From Cytidiella melzeri (Eukaryota; Basidiomycota; Agaricomycetes; Polyporales; Irpicaceae), in assembly GCA_022592445.1 (NCBI GenBank), contig JABYQR010000416.1:1-37419 (forward strand): DNA of 37,419 nucleotides, written 5' to 3'. The translations under genes and the position numbers were made by a program. Below, one piece after another: positions 18,864 to 29,970 of this stretch (positions are counted from its first letter, which is position 1; each line of letters starts with the position of its first letter). The notes beneath the pieces are model-generated. The model did no database searches and was not told the origin of the DNA. It saw nothing but the letters and a program-made list of their open reading frames with translations.

Positions 18864-18875
18864 ACCCGCCCACTC
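18864..18875 (-). other. Polypurine tract of copia element
   Basis: The minus strand reads GAGTGGGCGGGT immediately before the 3' LTR, where plus-strand DNA priming is expected. Confidence 0.6.
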
Positions 18876-18888
18876 AGCGGGTATGAAC

Positions 18889-21800
18889 TCACAATACACC
18901 CATTCCATCCATAAAGCGGTAGTGCTTCTCACGTGCGAGAGCCTTTGTAGGAACATCGGCAACTTGATCTCCAGTGGGAACATACTCTGGAATGATCAAC
19001 TCCTGATCATAAGCGTTGCGCGTGAAGTGATAGCAAACGGCGATGTGCTTTGTGCATTTGTGATGCTCAGGATTCTTGATGAGCGCTATGGCAGATTGGT
19101 TGTCAATAAGAAGAGGGACGGTGTATCCAGCGGAAAGATATCCGAGTTTGACAAGGAATGAACGAAGCCAAATGGCTTCCTTGGTAGCATGCGAAGTGGC
19201 CATGTACTCAGCCTCAGTGCTCGAGAGAGCCGTAGAGTGTTGCCTCTTTGACGACCAACTAATGGCAGTACCGGCGAGCATGAAGACATACCCAGTGATA
19301 GAGCGACGGTTGTTGATGTCGGAGGCCCAATCTGCATCGACGTAGCCAATGAGGTTGGGAGAAATGCCGTCTCGTGCGCCCGGAGGAGTGCCACAATAAG
19401 TGAGACGAAGGTCTTTGTTCGCCTGAAGGTAGCGATAGACCCGAGTGATAGCATTGAAGTGATTGCAACTGGGAGTCGCTGTGTGTTTGCTCAACACGCC
19501 CACTGAATACGCAAGGTCAGGACGAGTGCCTATCATGGCGTACATTAGCAAACCGAGCATTGACTGGTAGAGCTTGACGTCCAAATCGGGTTTGGCCTCC
19601 GTGAGCTTGATGAGTTTAGCGTTAGCGTCCATGGGAGTGGATACTGGTTGGCAGTCTGCGAGGTCAAATCAAGCTAGGATTGTTTTGATGAACTGGCGCT
19701 GAGAGAGTTAAATGGTGCGCTTCGAGCAGTCGCAAATGATCTCCATGTTGAGGATCCAGCGAGCTTTGCCTAAATCGGTCATGTCAAAGATTTTCCTGAG
19801 CTTGTCCTTGTAGCGAAGGATGACTGGCAGGTTCTTGGAAACGAGGAGCATGTCGTCGACATAGACAGCGCAGATGAGAACAAAATCAGCTTCCTTCTTG
19901 TAGAAGACGGCGTGGTCGTAGTTGGAGCGAGTGAAACCTAGGCTAGCAAACTCCTTCGAAAGGCGTAGGTACCATTTGCGACTGGCTTGCTTGAGACCAT
20001 AGAGGGACTTGCGCAATTTCCAGACCATGTCGGCTTTGCCTTCGAAACCAGGAGGACACTTCATGTAGATTTCTTCCTTGAGATTGCCATTAAGGAAAGC
20101 AGACTTGACGTCCATTTGGTGGATATCCGTGTCTTCCTGTGCGGCGATAGCAAGGATGGCGCAGATGGAGGTGAATTTAGAGACAGGGGCAAAGGTTTTG
20201 GAGTAGTCGATACCTTCAACCTGCGTGAACCCCTTTGCAACAAGACGGGCCTTGTGCTTGACGATTTTGCCGTCAGGGCCTCTCTTGATGGCAAAGACCC
20301 AGCGGCAGTCCACTAGCGTACAATCCCGTTTTCTTGGAACCTCGTCATAGAGCTCCGCTTTGACGAAAGCTTGCATCTCAGAGATGCATGCGAGCTTCCA
20401 CTTGAGGGCGTCCGGGCGTGCCATAGCCTGAGCGTACATCTGCGGGGGTTGGTCCAAAGATGCCGCAAGGGCGACTTGATCTCCAACAAAACTAGTGTCG
20501 ACTGCGTCATGGTAGTTGTCCTCCTCCTCAATGTCCTCGATGCCTTGTTGCGTAGCGTTTTCCCTGACCTTTTGAATAGCCTCAATGGACGCCTTGTTCC
20601 GAGCGTCAAGCTCAAACTTGGGGTGGTCATCTTGATCCGGGGTTTGCTTCAAACGCGATGAACGGCAAACTTGAGGAGCGGGAATGGGTACCAAATATGG
20701 CTGGTTGGGAACTTGCGGTGCAGGTACGCGTCTAGCGCGAGATTGGGTGACTGCCCCATGACCCGTGTTACCCTGTGGGACGGCATCCTCTTCAGCCGGA
20801 GCCAGAGGTGGAGGAGAGGCCGTGCGCGAAAGGGTTTGCTTGGCATGGGACGCTGCGCTTCAATCGTCCGTCAACGTCAAAGGCTTGTCTCCAGCTGCAC
20901 AAGTGGCCTGAGAGTCGTCTGAGGAGGCAGTGGGAGGAGGAGTGTCGAAACTGTCGTCAACGTCAATGATGACACGGTCGGCCTCGGAATTGGGACCTTC
21001 GTTGAAGATGACGTCTTGGGACTCGAAAATCCGGCCTGAAGGGCGATGAACCACAACGTAGGCCTTCCGGTTTTCTGCGAAGCCAAGGTAGATGCATTGG
21101 AGAGATTTTGGATCAAGTTTGCGATGATTCTTGTCGGGGACGTGAACATGAGTGGTGCACCCGAAAATTCGGAGGTGCGAGACGGAGGGTTTGTTACCCG
21201 TGTAAACTTAATGAGGAGTCTTGCCAGCAAGGTGACAAGTAGGAGTGCAGTTGAGGATGTGAGCAGTAAAGCGGACTGCGTATCCCCAGTATGACTTGGG
21301 AAGTCCAGCGTCGTTGAGCATAGCGTGCGCCATCTCGACGAGAGTGCGGTTCATGCGCTCTGCAACACCGTTCTCTTGAGGAGTGTACATGGTTGTCTTC
21401 TCGTGGTGAATTCCCTTGCTGCGGAGAAAGTCCTGGAACATCTTCGAGTTGTACTCGCCTCCGCCATTGCTCCAGAAAAAATTTCCACGTTCTCCGGTCT
21501 CGACTTCAGCGCGAAGGTAGAATGCTTCAGTCTCTGCCTGAGTTTGACTCTTGGCTTTCAGCAGAGAAACGGTGAGGCGTTTTCTGGCCTCATCTACGAA
21601 GGTAACAAAATACCTGTGACCCTGAGGGGTTTGAGTTTCCATAGGACCGCAGACGTCGGAGTAAACACGGTAAAGTACGCGTGAACTCTTGTCATGGGTT
21701 TCCTTAGGGATAGGCTTGCACATCTGTTTGCCCTCCAGGCAAGGGACACAGATCGTGCTGGGTTGACTGGACTGGCCGATGATCTCCATGCCTTGAGCCA

Positions 21801-23268
21801 TACCCTGTCAAACCATCTGTAAGACGTAGTCACCGTTGATGTGGCCTAGTCGACGATGCCAAGTCGCGATGTCAGCCTTGGAGGTAGGTTGGGCTTTAGC
21901 TTTGAGGGCGGAGATGTGGACGGGAGTGTCAATTGGAGAATTGCCCACTGAACCAATGTAAGTGCGAGGTGAGACAATGGGCGTGGAGTCGAGGACATAG
22001 AGACCTTGCACACGAGGGGCGCAGCCAACAATCTCTCCACTAGTGTGATGAATGTTGCAGGTGTTGTCCTTGAAGGCGACATTGAAGCCCTTTTTGGTGA
22101 GGTGAGTGACCGAGAGAAGATTACTGTTAAGGTCGGAAACGTGATAGACGTCGGTGAAGATGGACTTGGTGGTGGAGCCCCCAACGCAAACGTTTACGGC
22201 GACGCGTCCAATAGCAATAGCTTTGATGGAGCGTTCGTCTGCCAGCCAGATCTGTAAAGGGGTGGCGAGAGGCTGGTAGGTGAGGAACCAGCGGCGCTGC
22301 AAGGACATGTGCACAGAGGCCCCAGAGTCGACGACCCACTTGACGAGCAGATTGTCCCGGTCCATACCGCCTTTGCCCATGAAGAGGCGGATGGTGTCAG
22401 AGTTGCTGGCGTCGGCCGTCGCGATCTTTGTGTGCTTGCCCTCCTTCTCCTTACTCTTGGCCTTCTCCTCCTTGTCCTTTTTCATCTTCCTGCACTCGTC
22501 CGTCGAGTGTCCCATCTTCTTGCAGTACAGACAGCGTACGTTCGACTCCGGCTTCTTGTTCTTGTTTTTGTTGTCCTTGCCTTTCCCGGTCTTTGCGACG
22601 AGGGCCATGTGAGTAGGGTCACGGCAAACCTTCTCCTCCATGAGGATGGTGTTTATGACGGTGTCAGTGGTGGGCTTGTCAGTGGAGGACATCAGGATGG
22701 TGGAAAGAACAGAATAGGAAGGGGGAAGGGACATGATCATTGCCAAAGCGACGATCACGTCGTCGAGCGGTTGGCCAAGAGACGAGAGGATGAAGCTCTT
22801 CTGCCTCATAGCGTTGAGCTGCGGTTTGAGTGGCGCCTCGTCGGAGAGGGTGCCACAGAAGAGGTCCGAGAGGAGCAGAACAACAGTCTGCTTCCCTTTC
22901 CCTTCATAGCGTGCATTCAGCTTGTCCCAGGCCTCTTTTGCTGCCGTAGCGTAGATGACTCCATTCAGAGGCTCATCTCCAAGGGTGAGCGTGATCTGGG
23001 CGCGTGCTTCCTGATTGCAACGCAAGAACTCGGCGTGCTCGTCCGGTGCATTCGCACCAGGGTCCTTCTTCGTGCCATCAACAATCCCCATAAGTCCGCG
23101 CAGTTCGAGAACAGTTTTGATGCGATACTTCCGCGTCTGGAAGTTCAAACTGTTATCTTCCAGCTTTGAGATGTCGGAAAGTCGAGTGGAAGCGGTCACT
23201 TGGCAAGGCAGAGTGGGTGTAGCAGCAGGGGTGGTACCCGAAGACGAAACCGGAGGAGTAGTCGACAT
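18889..23268 (-). pseudogene. copia gag-pol polyprotein, interrupted by stops
   Basis: ATG at 23268. In order: Gag (about 1-240), CCHC knuckle CLYCKKMGHSTDEC, protease WVVDSGASVHMS, integrase with the HHCC finger (HRRLGH...CVPC) and DDE core (YSDVCGP, then QENGVAERMNRTLVE), reverse transcriptase (KARLVAKGFTQVEGIDY, YVDDMLLV) and RNase H (YVDADWASD, STEAEYMA, DNQSAIAL), ending at 18889. Stops break it at about 21805 (TGA), 21209 (TAA), 20863 (TGA), 19708 (TAA) and 19670 (TGA). The integrase second acidic site reads WSNGGGEY, where the usual pattern is S-D-x-G-G-E-Y, so a catalytic aspartate appears replaced by N. RT motifs look intact. The reading is otherwise collinear, so decay is by point change rather than deletion. 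Confidence 0.9.
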
Positions 23269-23333
23269 ATTGTAAAATTACTGAGTGGTTTAAGCTTGGA
23301 TTAGAATGAGTGTGGGGTAGTTATAAGCCTGCG

Positions 23334-23345
23334 GGGCTCATAACC
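23334..23345 (-). other. Primer-binding site matching initiator tRNA-Met anticodon region
   Basis: The plus strand reads GGGCTCATAACC, the sequence of the anticodon stem-loop of eukaryotic initiator tRNA-Met. It lies three bases from the 5' LTR edge (23349). This is the half-tRNA priming type known from Drosophila copia, not the usual 3'-terminal TGG site. Confidence 0.7.
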
Positions 23346-23348
23346 TTT

Positions 23349-23707
23349 TGTAGGGTTACGAGAGGCTCGATCTAAAGTACGCGAAGTGTGTAAGGAGAAC
23401 TCAGTTAGCCTCAAACGTATAGTGAGGAAACTAAATAAATAACACACCAGCTAACCTAAAGTACGCGAAGCGTGTAAGGAGAACTACGGTACATCAGATA
23501 CTGTAGGAATTGATATAACATGAACCTAGCTTACCTCAGTTAGCCTTGAACATATAGTGAGGAAATTGAGGAACAGCCATGCAATGCGCGAGCGCGTTAA
23601 GCAAACAATTATGTAATCTATCAACTGTATAGTGCTTGCGCGTGAGTCCGTAAAAGGAAAGTGAGAAAGAACGTTACATTCATGCCCAATGAACTAAGAA
23701 AACTACA
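23349..23707 (-). repeat. 5' LTR of copia element
   Basis: 359 bp, partner of 18505-18863. Confidence 0.92.
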
Positions 23708-25314
23708 CAGCATGTATATATTGTCACTGAGAATTTGCATCCTTAATCAACTGTCATCCACAAACCAAAGTTCATTTCTGCAATATGACCATTGTATTAA
23801 GTATGTCTATCAGTATGTATCCCATTGTGAAACCATATAGAAACATTGGTATCAATAGTATGGGAAGTGACATAGCTGTCACCATGGCATTTGATCACTC
23901 ATAAGTTAAATACATATCTACTAGCCTGCATAGTGTCTTCAAATTTGAATAAAAGGTCATTGATGCTATGACTGCAGGTACACTTTTTCTTTGATGTGAT
24001 GTGTTTCAAAGCATTAATCAGTTGGAAATAGCTTGCAAATCACATGGGGCGTTACACTTGATTTATTCTTCCAGCTATTCTTTGTACAGTGCCATAGAGT
24101 AGATATAGCACATGGCACTGATATAATTTCATGTTGAAATACATTACAGTATAATACTATGAACTTTGAACTTGCAACTTTTGAAGGCATATATAGTCAC
24201 AAAGTTCTCTTACATTGTTACCAGGTTCATCTATGAAGGATATATCTGGTAGATCCTGATGCAGGCCATCTTGAATGATGGTTATACCATTTTCAATGTC
24301 ATTATCTCAATATTCAGATGTTTAAAGATATCACAAAACAGTGTCAAGTAGTTATGGCCTGTCAGATTTGACTTTGTTCATTTGTCACTACCTTAATACC
24401 TTGATATTCATAAGTGTAGTGGACAATCTATCGTATGCACAGCAGTATAATCAACTGTTCCAGTTGAATCCCTTGAGACCAAGTAAATTGGACAGTATTG
24501 AGTTGAAAATGATTCTTTGTTTCTGATGGGCTTTCCTGAGTGTTTTACCTTTTCTAAGTCCTTTCTACGCTTTTATATTGGTTTTATACCTTGACCTCAC
24601 TAAGATGTTTGGTTTCAGTTGTAACTTGAGCATGTACAAATTCAACTACTGTAGAATCTACATGTTTACTTGGCTGACCTTGCAATGCATGATTGATTGT
24701 CTTATTGGTATTTTATCTCCCTGGGTCTTGTTCAATGTTTGCCAGACTGCCTCTTCAAGCTAGTGGTAGTGAGGCCTGCATGCGGCAAGTACAATTCCTG
24801 AACTTCTTAACCTGTATCTATTGCTTCACCTATGAAACTGGGCAAAAGTTAATGTGGCAGATTTGATTATGTCACCAAATACTTTCTTGTTTGAGTGAAT
24901 CATTGTGCTATATTCACCTCAATCCAGCTTTGTTCAAAAACAAGGGGGCATGTGCAAAGCATAACTACAAGACTTGTGTGGAGACTTAGTATATCTGTCA
25001 ACAACATCTTGTTGTGATCAATGGCACCTGGAAGATACTGTTACATTAAAAATGACCTTGGAGGCACCTACAACATCTGTTGTGGTTTTAAACTGTATTA
25101 CCCTTGGAAATGAATTTCTCTAGTAACTTTCATAAGTAACATTCCTAACAGTACTCACTCTCACAAACTACCTTTTAATTAGTGATAATCTCATGACTAG
25201 CTGGATTGCTTGCAGTATCTTCCATTGGCAGCTTGTACTGGAAGGCCTGACTGCAAATATAATGTTGTTACTGGTAAACAGTCCCCATTTCACCTTTTCT
25301 GGGATGCTCGCTGC
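23708..25314. other. AT-rich region, no recognisable gene
   Basis: About 1.6 kb of low-GC DNA. Short open frames (for example 24341-24526 and 24578-24763) show no known motif. If the AGCATGT repeat is the copia target site, this DNA was once continuous with 18487-18502. Confidence 0.5.
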
Positions 25315-26034
25315 TGTAACAGTAATGCTACACTCACCAGATAAGTTGGTTAACTTGAGGGGGATGTGGTGAGATAGAGAGTAAGAGTGGTGGTGAGCAA
25401 AGTACTGGTGGGTACTGAGTAGTCCTGGTTCAACAGAGTGGATAAGACTGAGGGGATATGCCCTCAGGAGTGCCTCTATATATACATGAAGGGGAGAACG
25501 CCAGGTACTACCCTAAAACCCCTAATACCTACATGAGTAAGCAAAGTAATCTACCTTACTAAGCATGCCCTATGCCCTAGTGGTGCCACTTCAATAATCA
25601 ACCAATTGCAATAGCAATTGTCCCCATGACCTGACCCCATGACCCAGTCCCAAGGCTAGACCTGTTCTAGCTTGTTCTAAGACAAGGATAGACTTTTCCA
25701 GAAGGTTCTAAGAACTATGACATCATCTAATGGAATGTTCTATACTATGACATCATAGTTCCAGCATGTTCCACCAGGTTCAAGAGAGTTCTATCATGTG
25801 ATAAACAGATAAGGAAAGGAGCACATCAGCGCATCAGGGACAGGAGGCATATCAGCGCATCAATTGATAGGCACTGAGAATAAGTGCCGGAATAAGCGCC
25901 TGATAAGTGCTGGATAAGCACCTAAATAGACGCTGGATAAGCGCTTGATAAGTGCCTGATAAGCGCTTAAATATTCCCCATAAGACCGTTGCCTGGTAAG
26001 GCAAGTCTTGTAGAAACATTGAAAATCTGTGACA
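25315..26034 (-). repeat. 3' LTR of gypsy element, 720 bp
   Basis: The plus strand begins TGTAACAGTAATGCTACACT and ends GAAAATCTGTGACA. It is similar over its whole length to the solo LTR at 30832-31534 (reverse orientation) and to both ends of 33647-33890. It has a TATA box on the minus strand (CATGTATATATAGAGG near 25475). Confidence 0.88.
25865..25975 (-). repeat. Array of GATAAG/AAGCGC motifs in LTR U3
   Basis: The stretch repeats short units such as TGATAAGTGC, GGATAAGCAC, GGATAAGCGC, TGATAAGTGC and TGATAAGCGC; GATAAG occurs five times in about 75 bp. The solo LTR has the mirrored array (about 30896-30990). GATAAG is the core of fungal GATA-factor sites, so it could be an enhancer; that is inference. 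Confidence 0.6.
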
Positions 26035-26049
26035 TTACCCCCCCTTCTT
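26035..26049 (-). other. Polypurine tract of gypsy element
   Basis: The minus strand reads AAGAAGGGGGGGTAA directly before the 3' LTR. It fixes the orientation and the 3' end of the internal region. Confidence 0.85.
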
Positions 26050-26230
26050 GCTTTGAACTCCGTGCAAAGAGTTTTGAACGAACACCTTGGTCATTGAGTC
26101 CACTTTTTCACCATTGTCAAGAGGGTGCCAAAGCAATTCCGAGTAACTCTAGCAGCTTCTACCGACGCCCCTGACGGGGTTCACACCTCATTGGCTGATG
26201 GTAGTCTAGTCCGTACCCTCCTCGGTTGCG

Positions 26231-29200
26231 TCATTGGATTGTGGATGATCCTTGGTGTGTTGTTTGTAACATATACACAGTAGATTGTAGCTGAGCGAAT
26301 AGCTTGGAGATGATTGTTGTAGAATTTCTTATTGCTTCTTGAGCATGCGTGATGTTTTCTACAGGTTCCCACGTGTTGTCGTTTGGTCCGTAGCCTTTCC
26401 AGCGTATGTAATACTGAAGCTTTTTAGCACGACCTGTACGTCTTGACTTGAGAATCTTCTTGACTTCATATTCTTCTTCTCTGTCGATGATATCTGGCAG
26501 AGGCATCTCCAGCTTTTGGCCTTTGAATTCAGATTCATTGTACGGTACCAACTTGCTTGCATGGAATACAGGGTGTATCCTTGGTGAACGTTTGGGCCAT
26601 TCCAGTCTGAATGTGACCGGCGAGAACTTTTCAGCAATCTTGAATGGGCCATAGTACTTGGCTGACAGCTTATGTCCAGATTTTTGATAGTCTCTCCGAT
26701 CCAGCATGACCTGATCGCCTTTGTTGAAGGGGACCTTCTGGACGTGCTTGTTGTAGTACCACTTCATGCGTTCAGCCGCAAGTTGTAACGCTGCTTTAGC
26801 ATGCTCTTGAGCTTGCAGGCGGTTCCGCATGATGTCATTCATGTCAGACCTTTTCAGGTCCTTAGTGAGCGTTGGACCAGCTCTAGGGTGTCTGCCGTAT
26901 TCGAGGTAGAAAGGCGAGTGCTTAGTTCCCTGGTACGCTGCATTGTTGTATGCGAACTCAGCCGAGCTGAGCAGTGTAGCCCAGTCGTCATGTAGTTGAT
27001 CAATGTAACAACACAGATACTGTTTGAGCATTTGATTAACCCATTCGGTTTGACCATCAGTCTGCAGATGATATGTGGTGGTCATCGTAGATTCTATCCC
27101 TAGCATTTTACACCATTCCTGGAATAAATCTGCTGCAAATTGTGGACCTCGGTCGGAAATGATCTGCAAAGGTAACCTGTGAAGGGTCCAAACTCTCTCA
27201 TAGAGTAGAGCAGCAAGATCTTTTGCCGAGAACTTGTTTACAATAGGGAAGAAGTGCGCCCTTTTGGTAGGCAGTCTACGACCACGCAGATAGCATTGAA
27301 GCCATCAGACTCCGGTAACTGAGTAATCAAGTCAACAGTCATGATATCCCATGGTTCGGCCGGAACTGGATTAGGGATGAGTGGTCCGTAAGGCTGTTGC
27401 GGACAAGTCTTCATCCGCTGACATGTGTCACAGCCTGTCACGTATTTCTTGACATCAGTGGTTAAACCTGGCCACCAGTAGTTTCTCGAGATCAGTTTGT
27501 ACGTTTTCCATCTGCCAGGATGTCCAGCAGAAGGTAGATTGTGATGCATCTGGATGATTTGGCGTCTCAGATCTAATTTCTGATCTTTGGGGATGTAGAC
27601 TTTTCCACGGTATAGGAGTAATCTGTTCTCAAAATTCCATTCCTCTAGTGATTTCTTGAACTCCCTAGGACCAGAGTTAAGTAACTGCTGATAGTCCTTG
27701 GTAACTTCGTCGTTCATGAGTGCTCACTTGACCCGTCTTAGGATTTCATCATCGTTGATAGGCAAGTCATGAGAGTTTTCGATAGTGGAGATGGCAAAAA
27801 ACTCTAGTTTAAGGAGAATTTTGTCCTCGTTGTCGGAATTTACCCCCTCTTCATGATCTGGCCTCCTGGACAGAGGATCTGCGGTAAGCATGGTCTTTCC
27901 AGGTTTGTGCCGGAGCACAAAATTAAATCGCATGAGGTATAACGCCCATCGTGCTTGTCTCCAAGTCAGCTTCTGGGCATTCCTGGAATAAGTCAGGTTT
28001 TGGTGATCCGACCATATTTTTACGGTAATTGGATGTCCCTCCAGATGTTGACAATACTCTTCCAGGGCGCGGATAATAGCCAACAACACTTTATCGTATA
28101 TCTCATAGTTACGTTCATGGACGTTGAGTGATTTAGAGTAGAAGGCTACTGGATGCCACAGCTTGTCAGCTGGGTCCAGTTGTGATAGTACCGCTCCTGT
28201 AGCAAAGTCACTAGCGTCTGTTTCCAGACGGAAAGGGTTTTCGTCATCTGGTATTCGCAGAATGGGTGCTGACGTAAAAGCCTGTTTCAGACTTTGGAAG
28301 GCCTGTTCCTGAGCATCTTTCCAGATCCAGGGTTGGTCCTTCTTTGTAAGAATAGTGAGCAGTTTCGCATGTTTAGCAAAGTCCTTAATGAAACGCCGAT
28401 GGAAGTTGGCGAAGCCTAGGAAGGCTTGGACTTGCTTAACCTTTTCAGGTCGCGGCCACTCAGTAACTCCGGTGAGTTTGGCTGGATCCATCTCGATATG
28501 TCCGTGAGAAATGATCATGCCTAGGTACTCAATGCAATCTTTTTCAAAAAAGCATTTTTCCGGTTTGGCAAATAGATCGTTCTCGCGTAGACGCTTGAGC
28601 ACTTCCTGTGTGATGCGACGGTTTTCCTTCTTGTCTTCAGTGAAGATGAGGATGTTGTCGATATACACCATGACATGTCCTTCTAAGATCAAATCACTCA
28701 GAATTTCATTCATCATGGCTTGGAACGTCGCAGGTGCGTTGCTACAACCGAAGTACATCACCTTGGCTTCGAAAAGGCCACGGTGTGTGATGAACGCCGT
28801 CTTCCATTTGTCACCCTTTGGATGCGAACGTTATTGTATCCCCATCTAAGATCAATCTTTGAGAAGACCTTAGCCTTGCTTAACAAATTGATTAAATCGT
28901 TGATGCGAGGTATGGGGTACCGGTTTTCACCGTGATGTCGTTCAGTTTTTGCTAGGCTTGCACAAGGCGTAACGAGCCATCTTTCTTCGGACGAAGAACA
29001 CAGGTGCTGCAATCAGACTTTTCAATTTGCGGATGTAACCTTTTCGGAGTTCCTCTTCGATCCATTGATCTAGAGAATTCTTTTCCATTGGAGACAGCGG
29101 GTATAGTTTAGCCGCTTTGGGAAGGGAGGCACCTTCCTCAAATTCGATCGCGTGATCGTACGGTTTGCGTAACGGCATGCGCTCTGATTTCTTCTTTGAA

Positions 29201-29970
29201 AAGACGTCACCGAATTCCCATAGATATTTTGGTACTAATGGTTTCCAATTGACGGACTCTTGTTTGTCAAAGCCGTCTTCAAAGCCCTTGTCTTCCTTTC
29301 CAGAAAGTTCAGCGATTATTTCCGCTATTTCTTGGTCTTCTGGATCGTCTAAGTCGATCCAGTGGATGTGAGGGTTGTCCGGGTCGACTCTTCCTATTCC
29401 GTCCAGGTTGTCTGACACCGAACGTCCCTTAGGTAACTCAAGCTCATCGATCTCTTCTTGAGTTACAGTGATGTTTTTACGAGCTCTTGGGGCACAGAGT
29501 TCAGAACATCTGGTAAATCTCCACTCGCCATTTGCCCAATCTATCTCCGGATTGTGGCGGCGTAAGAAGGTCATCCCGATAATCATTTGTTTACTACCGA
29601 GGTCAGTGACGAGCATGTGTTGTCTTGCTCGGTGCGAACCTATTTCTAGGTATGCACGTACTGAGTGAGTGATTTGACCATCTTTATTGGGAGTACCGTC
29701 GACGTTGATGACGTTAAACGGTGATGCCAGTTGATTTGTTACCAGATTGTTACTTTCAACCACTGACTTACTGATGAACGTGGTTGTGGCTCCTGAATCT
29801 ACCAGAGCTTCAACCTGCACTTTCTTTCCGTATACCCAAATTGTAACCGATAGAAAAAATGAATTCTTAGAACGCGCTACATTTTTGACAGTATCCACGT
29901 TACAAAGATCGAGGGTATCTGGGCCTAAGCATTCATGTTCGCAGGGAGTCACATGATGCTTCGGAAAAAA
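26231..29970 (-). pseudogene. gypsy pol: protease, RT, RNase H, integrase, chromodomain
   Basis: It reads in the -1 frame relative to gag. Order: aspartic protease VEALVDSGATTTFIS, RT (KGYIRKLKS...AAPVFFVRRK; GCSNAPATFQAMMNEIL; YIDNIL), RNase H (FRLETDASDFATGAVLSQ), the H2C2 finger (HHNLPSAGHPG...CDTCQRMK), integrase core (IMTVDLITQLP; IISDRGPQFAADLF) and a carboxy-terminal chromodomain (EEYEVKKILKSRRT...YYIRWKGY...NTWEPVENI), as in chromoviruses, where it guides integration to modified chromatin. Frame is lost near 28985, 28760, 27720 and 27240. The RT active site is YIDN where YIDD is expected, which should abolish activity. No single long polyprotein can be made. Confidence 0.9.
29964..29970 (-). 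promoter_or_regulatory. Candidate -1 ribosomal frameshift site between gag and pol
   Basis: On the minus strand the gag frame reads AAG GAT TTT TTC CGA, which contains the slippery heptamer T TTT TTC in the correct register, five codons before the gag stop. A -1 slip leads into the open pol frame (...CAT CAT GTG ACT CCC TGC). This fits the X XXY YYZ rule. A downstream pseudoknot was not examined. Confidence 0.65.

Larger units (their letters stand above)
18505..23707 (-). mobile_element. Ty1/copia retrotransposon, minus strand, with both LTRs
   Basis: The LTRs are 18505-18863 and 23349-23707 (both 359 bp, TG...CA ends, TGTAG/CTACA). Internally, read on the minus strand, are a primer site next to the 5' LTR, a gag-protease-integrase-RT-RNase H frame (23268 to 18889) and a purine-rich tract before the 3' LTR. 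Several in-frame stops make it inactive. The exact 5-bp flanks differ (TGTTT and CAGCA), but AGCATGT lies two bases outside the left end and one base outside the right end, so it may be the target duplication with imprecise ends. Confidence 0.9.

Noticed and set aside
22309..23169. 286-codon plus-strand open frame inside the copia element
   Set aside because: It is antisense to the copia gag, which has clear CCHC and protease motifs; the plus-strand product is Leu/Val/Arg-rich with no known motif.
24341..24763. Two 61-codon plus-strand frames in AT-rich DNA
   Set aside because: They are short, without motif, and chance frames of this size are expected here.
25865..25975. CRISPR-like array
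   Set aside because: The repeats are about 10 bp, contiguous and degenerate, inside an LTR in a eukaryotic genome.
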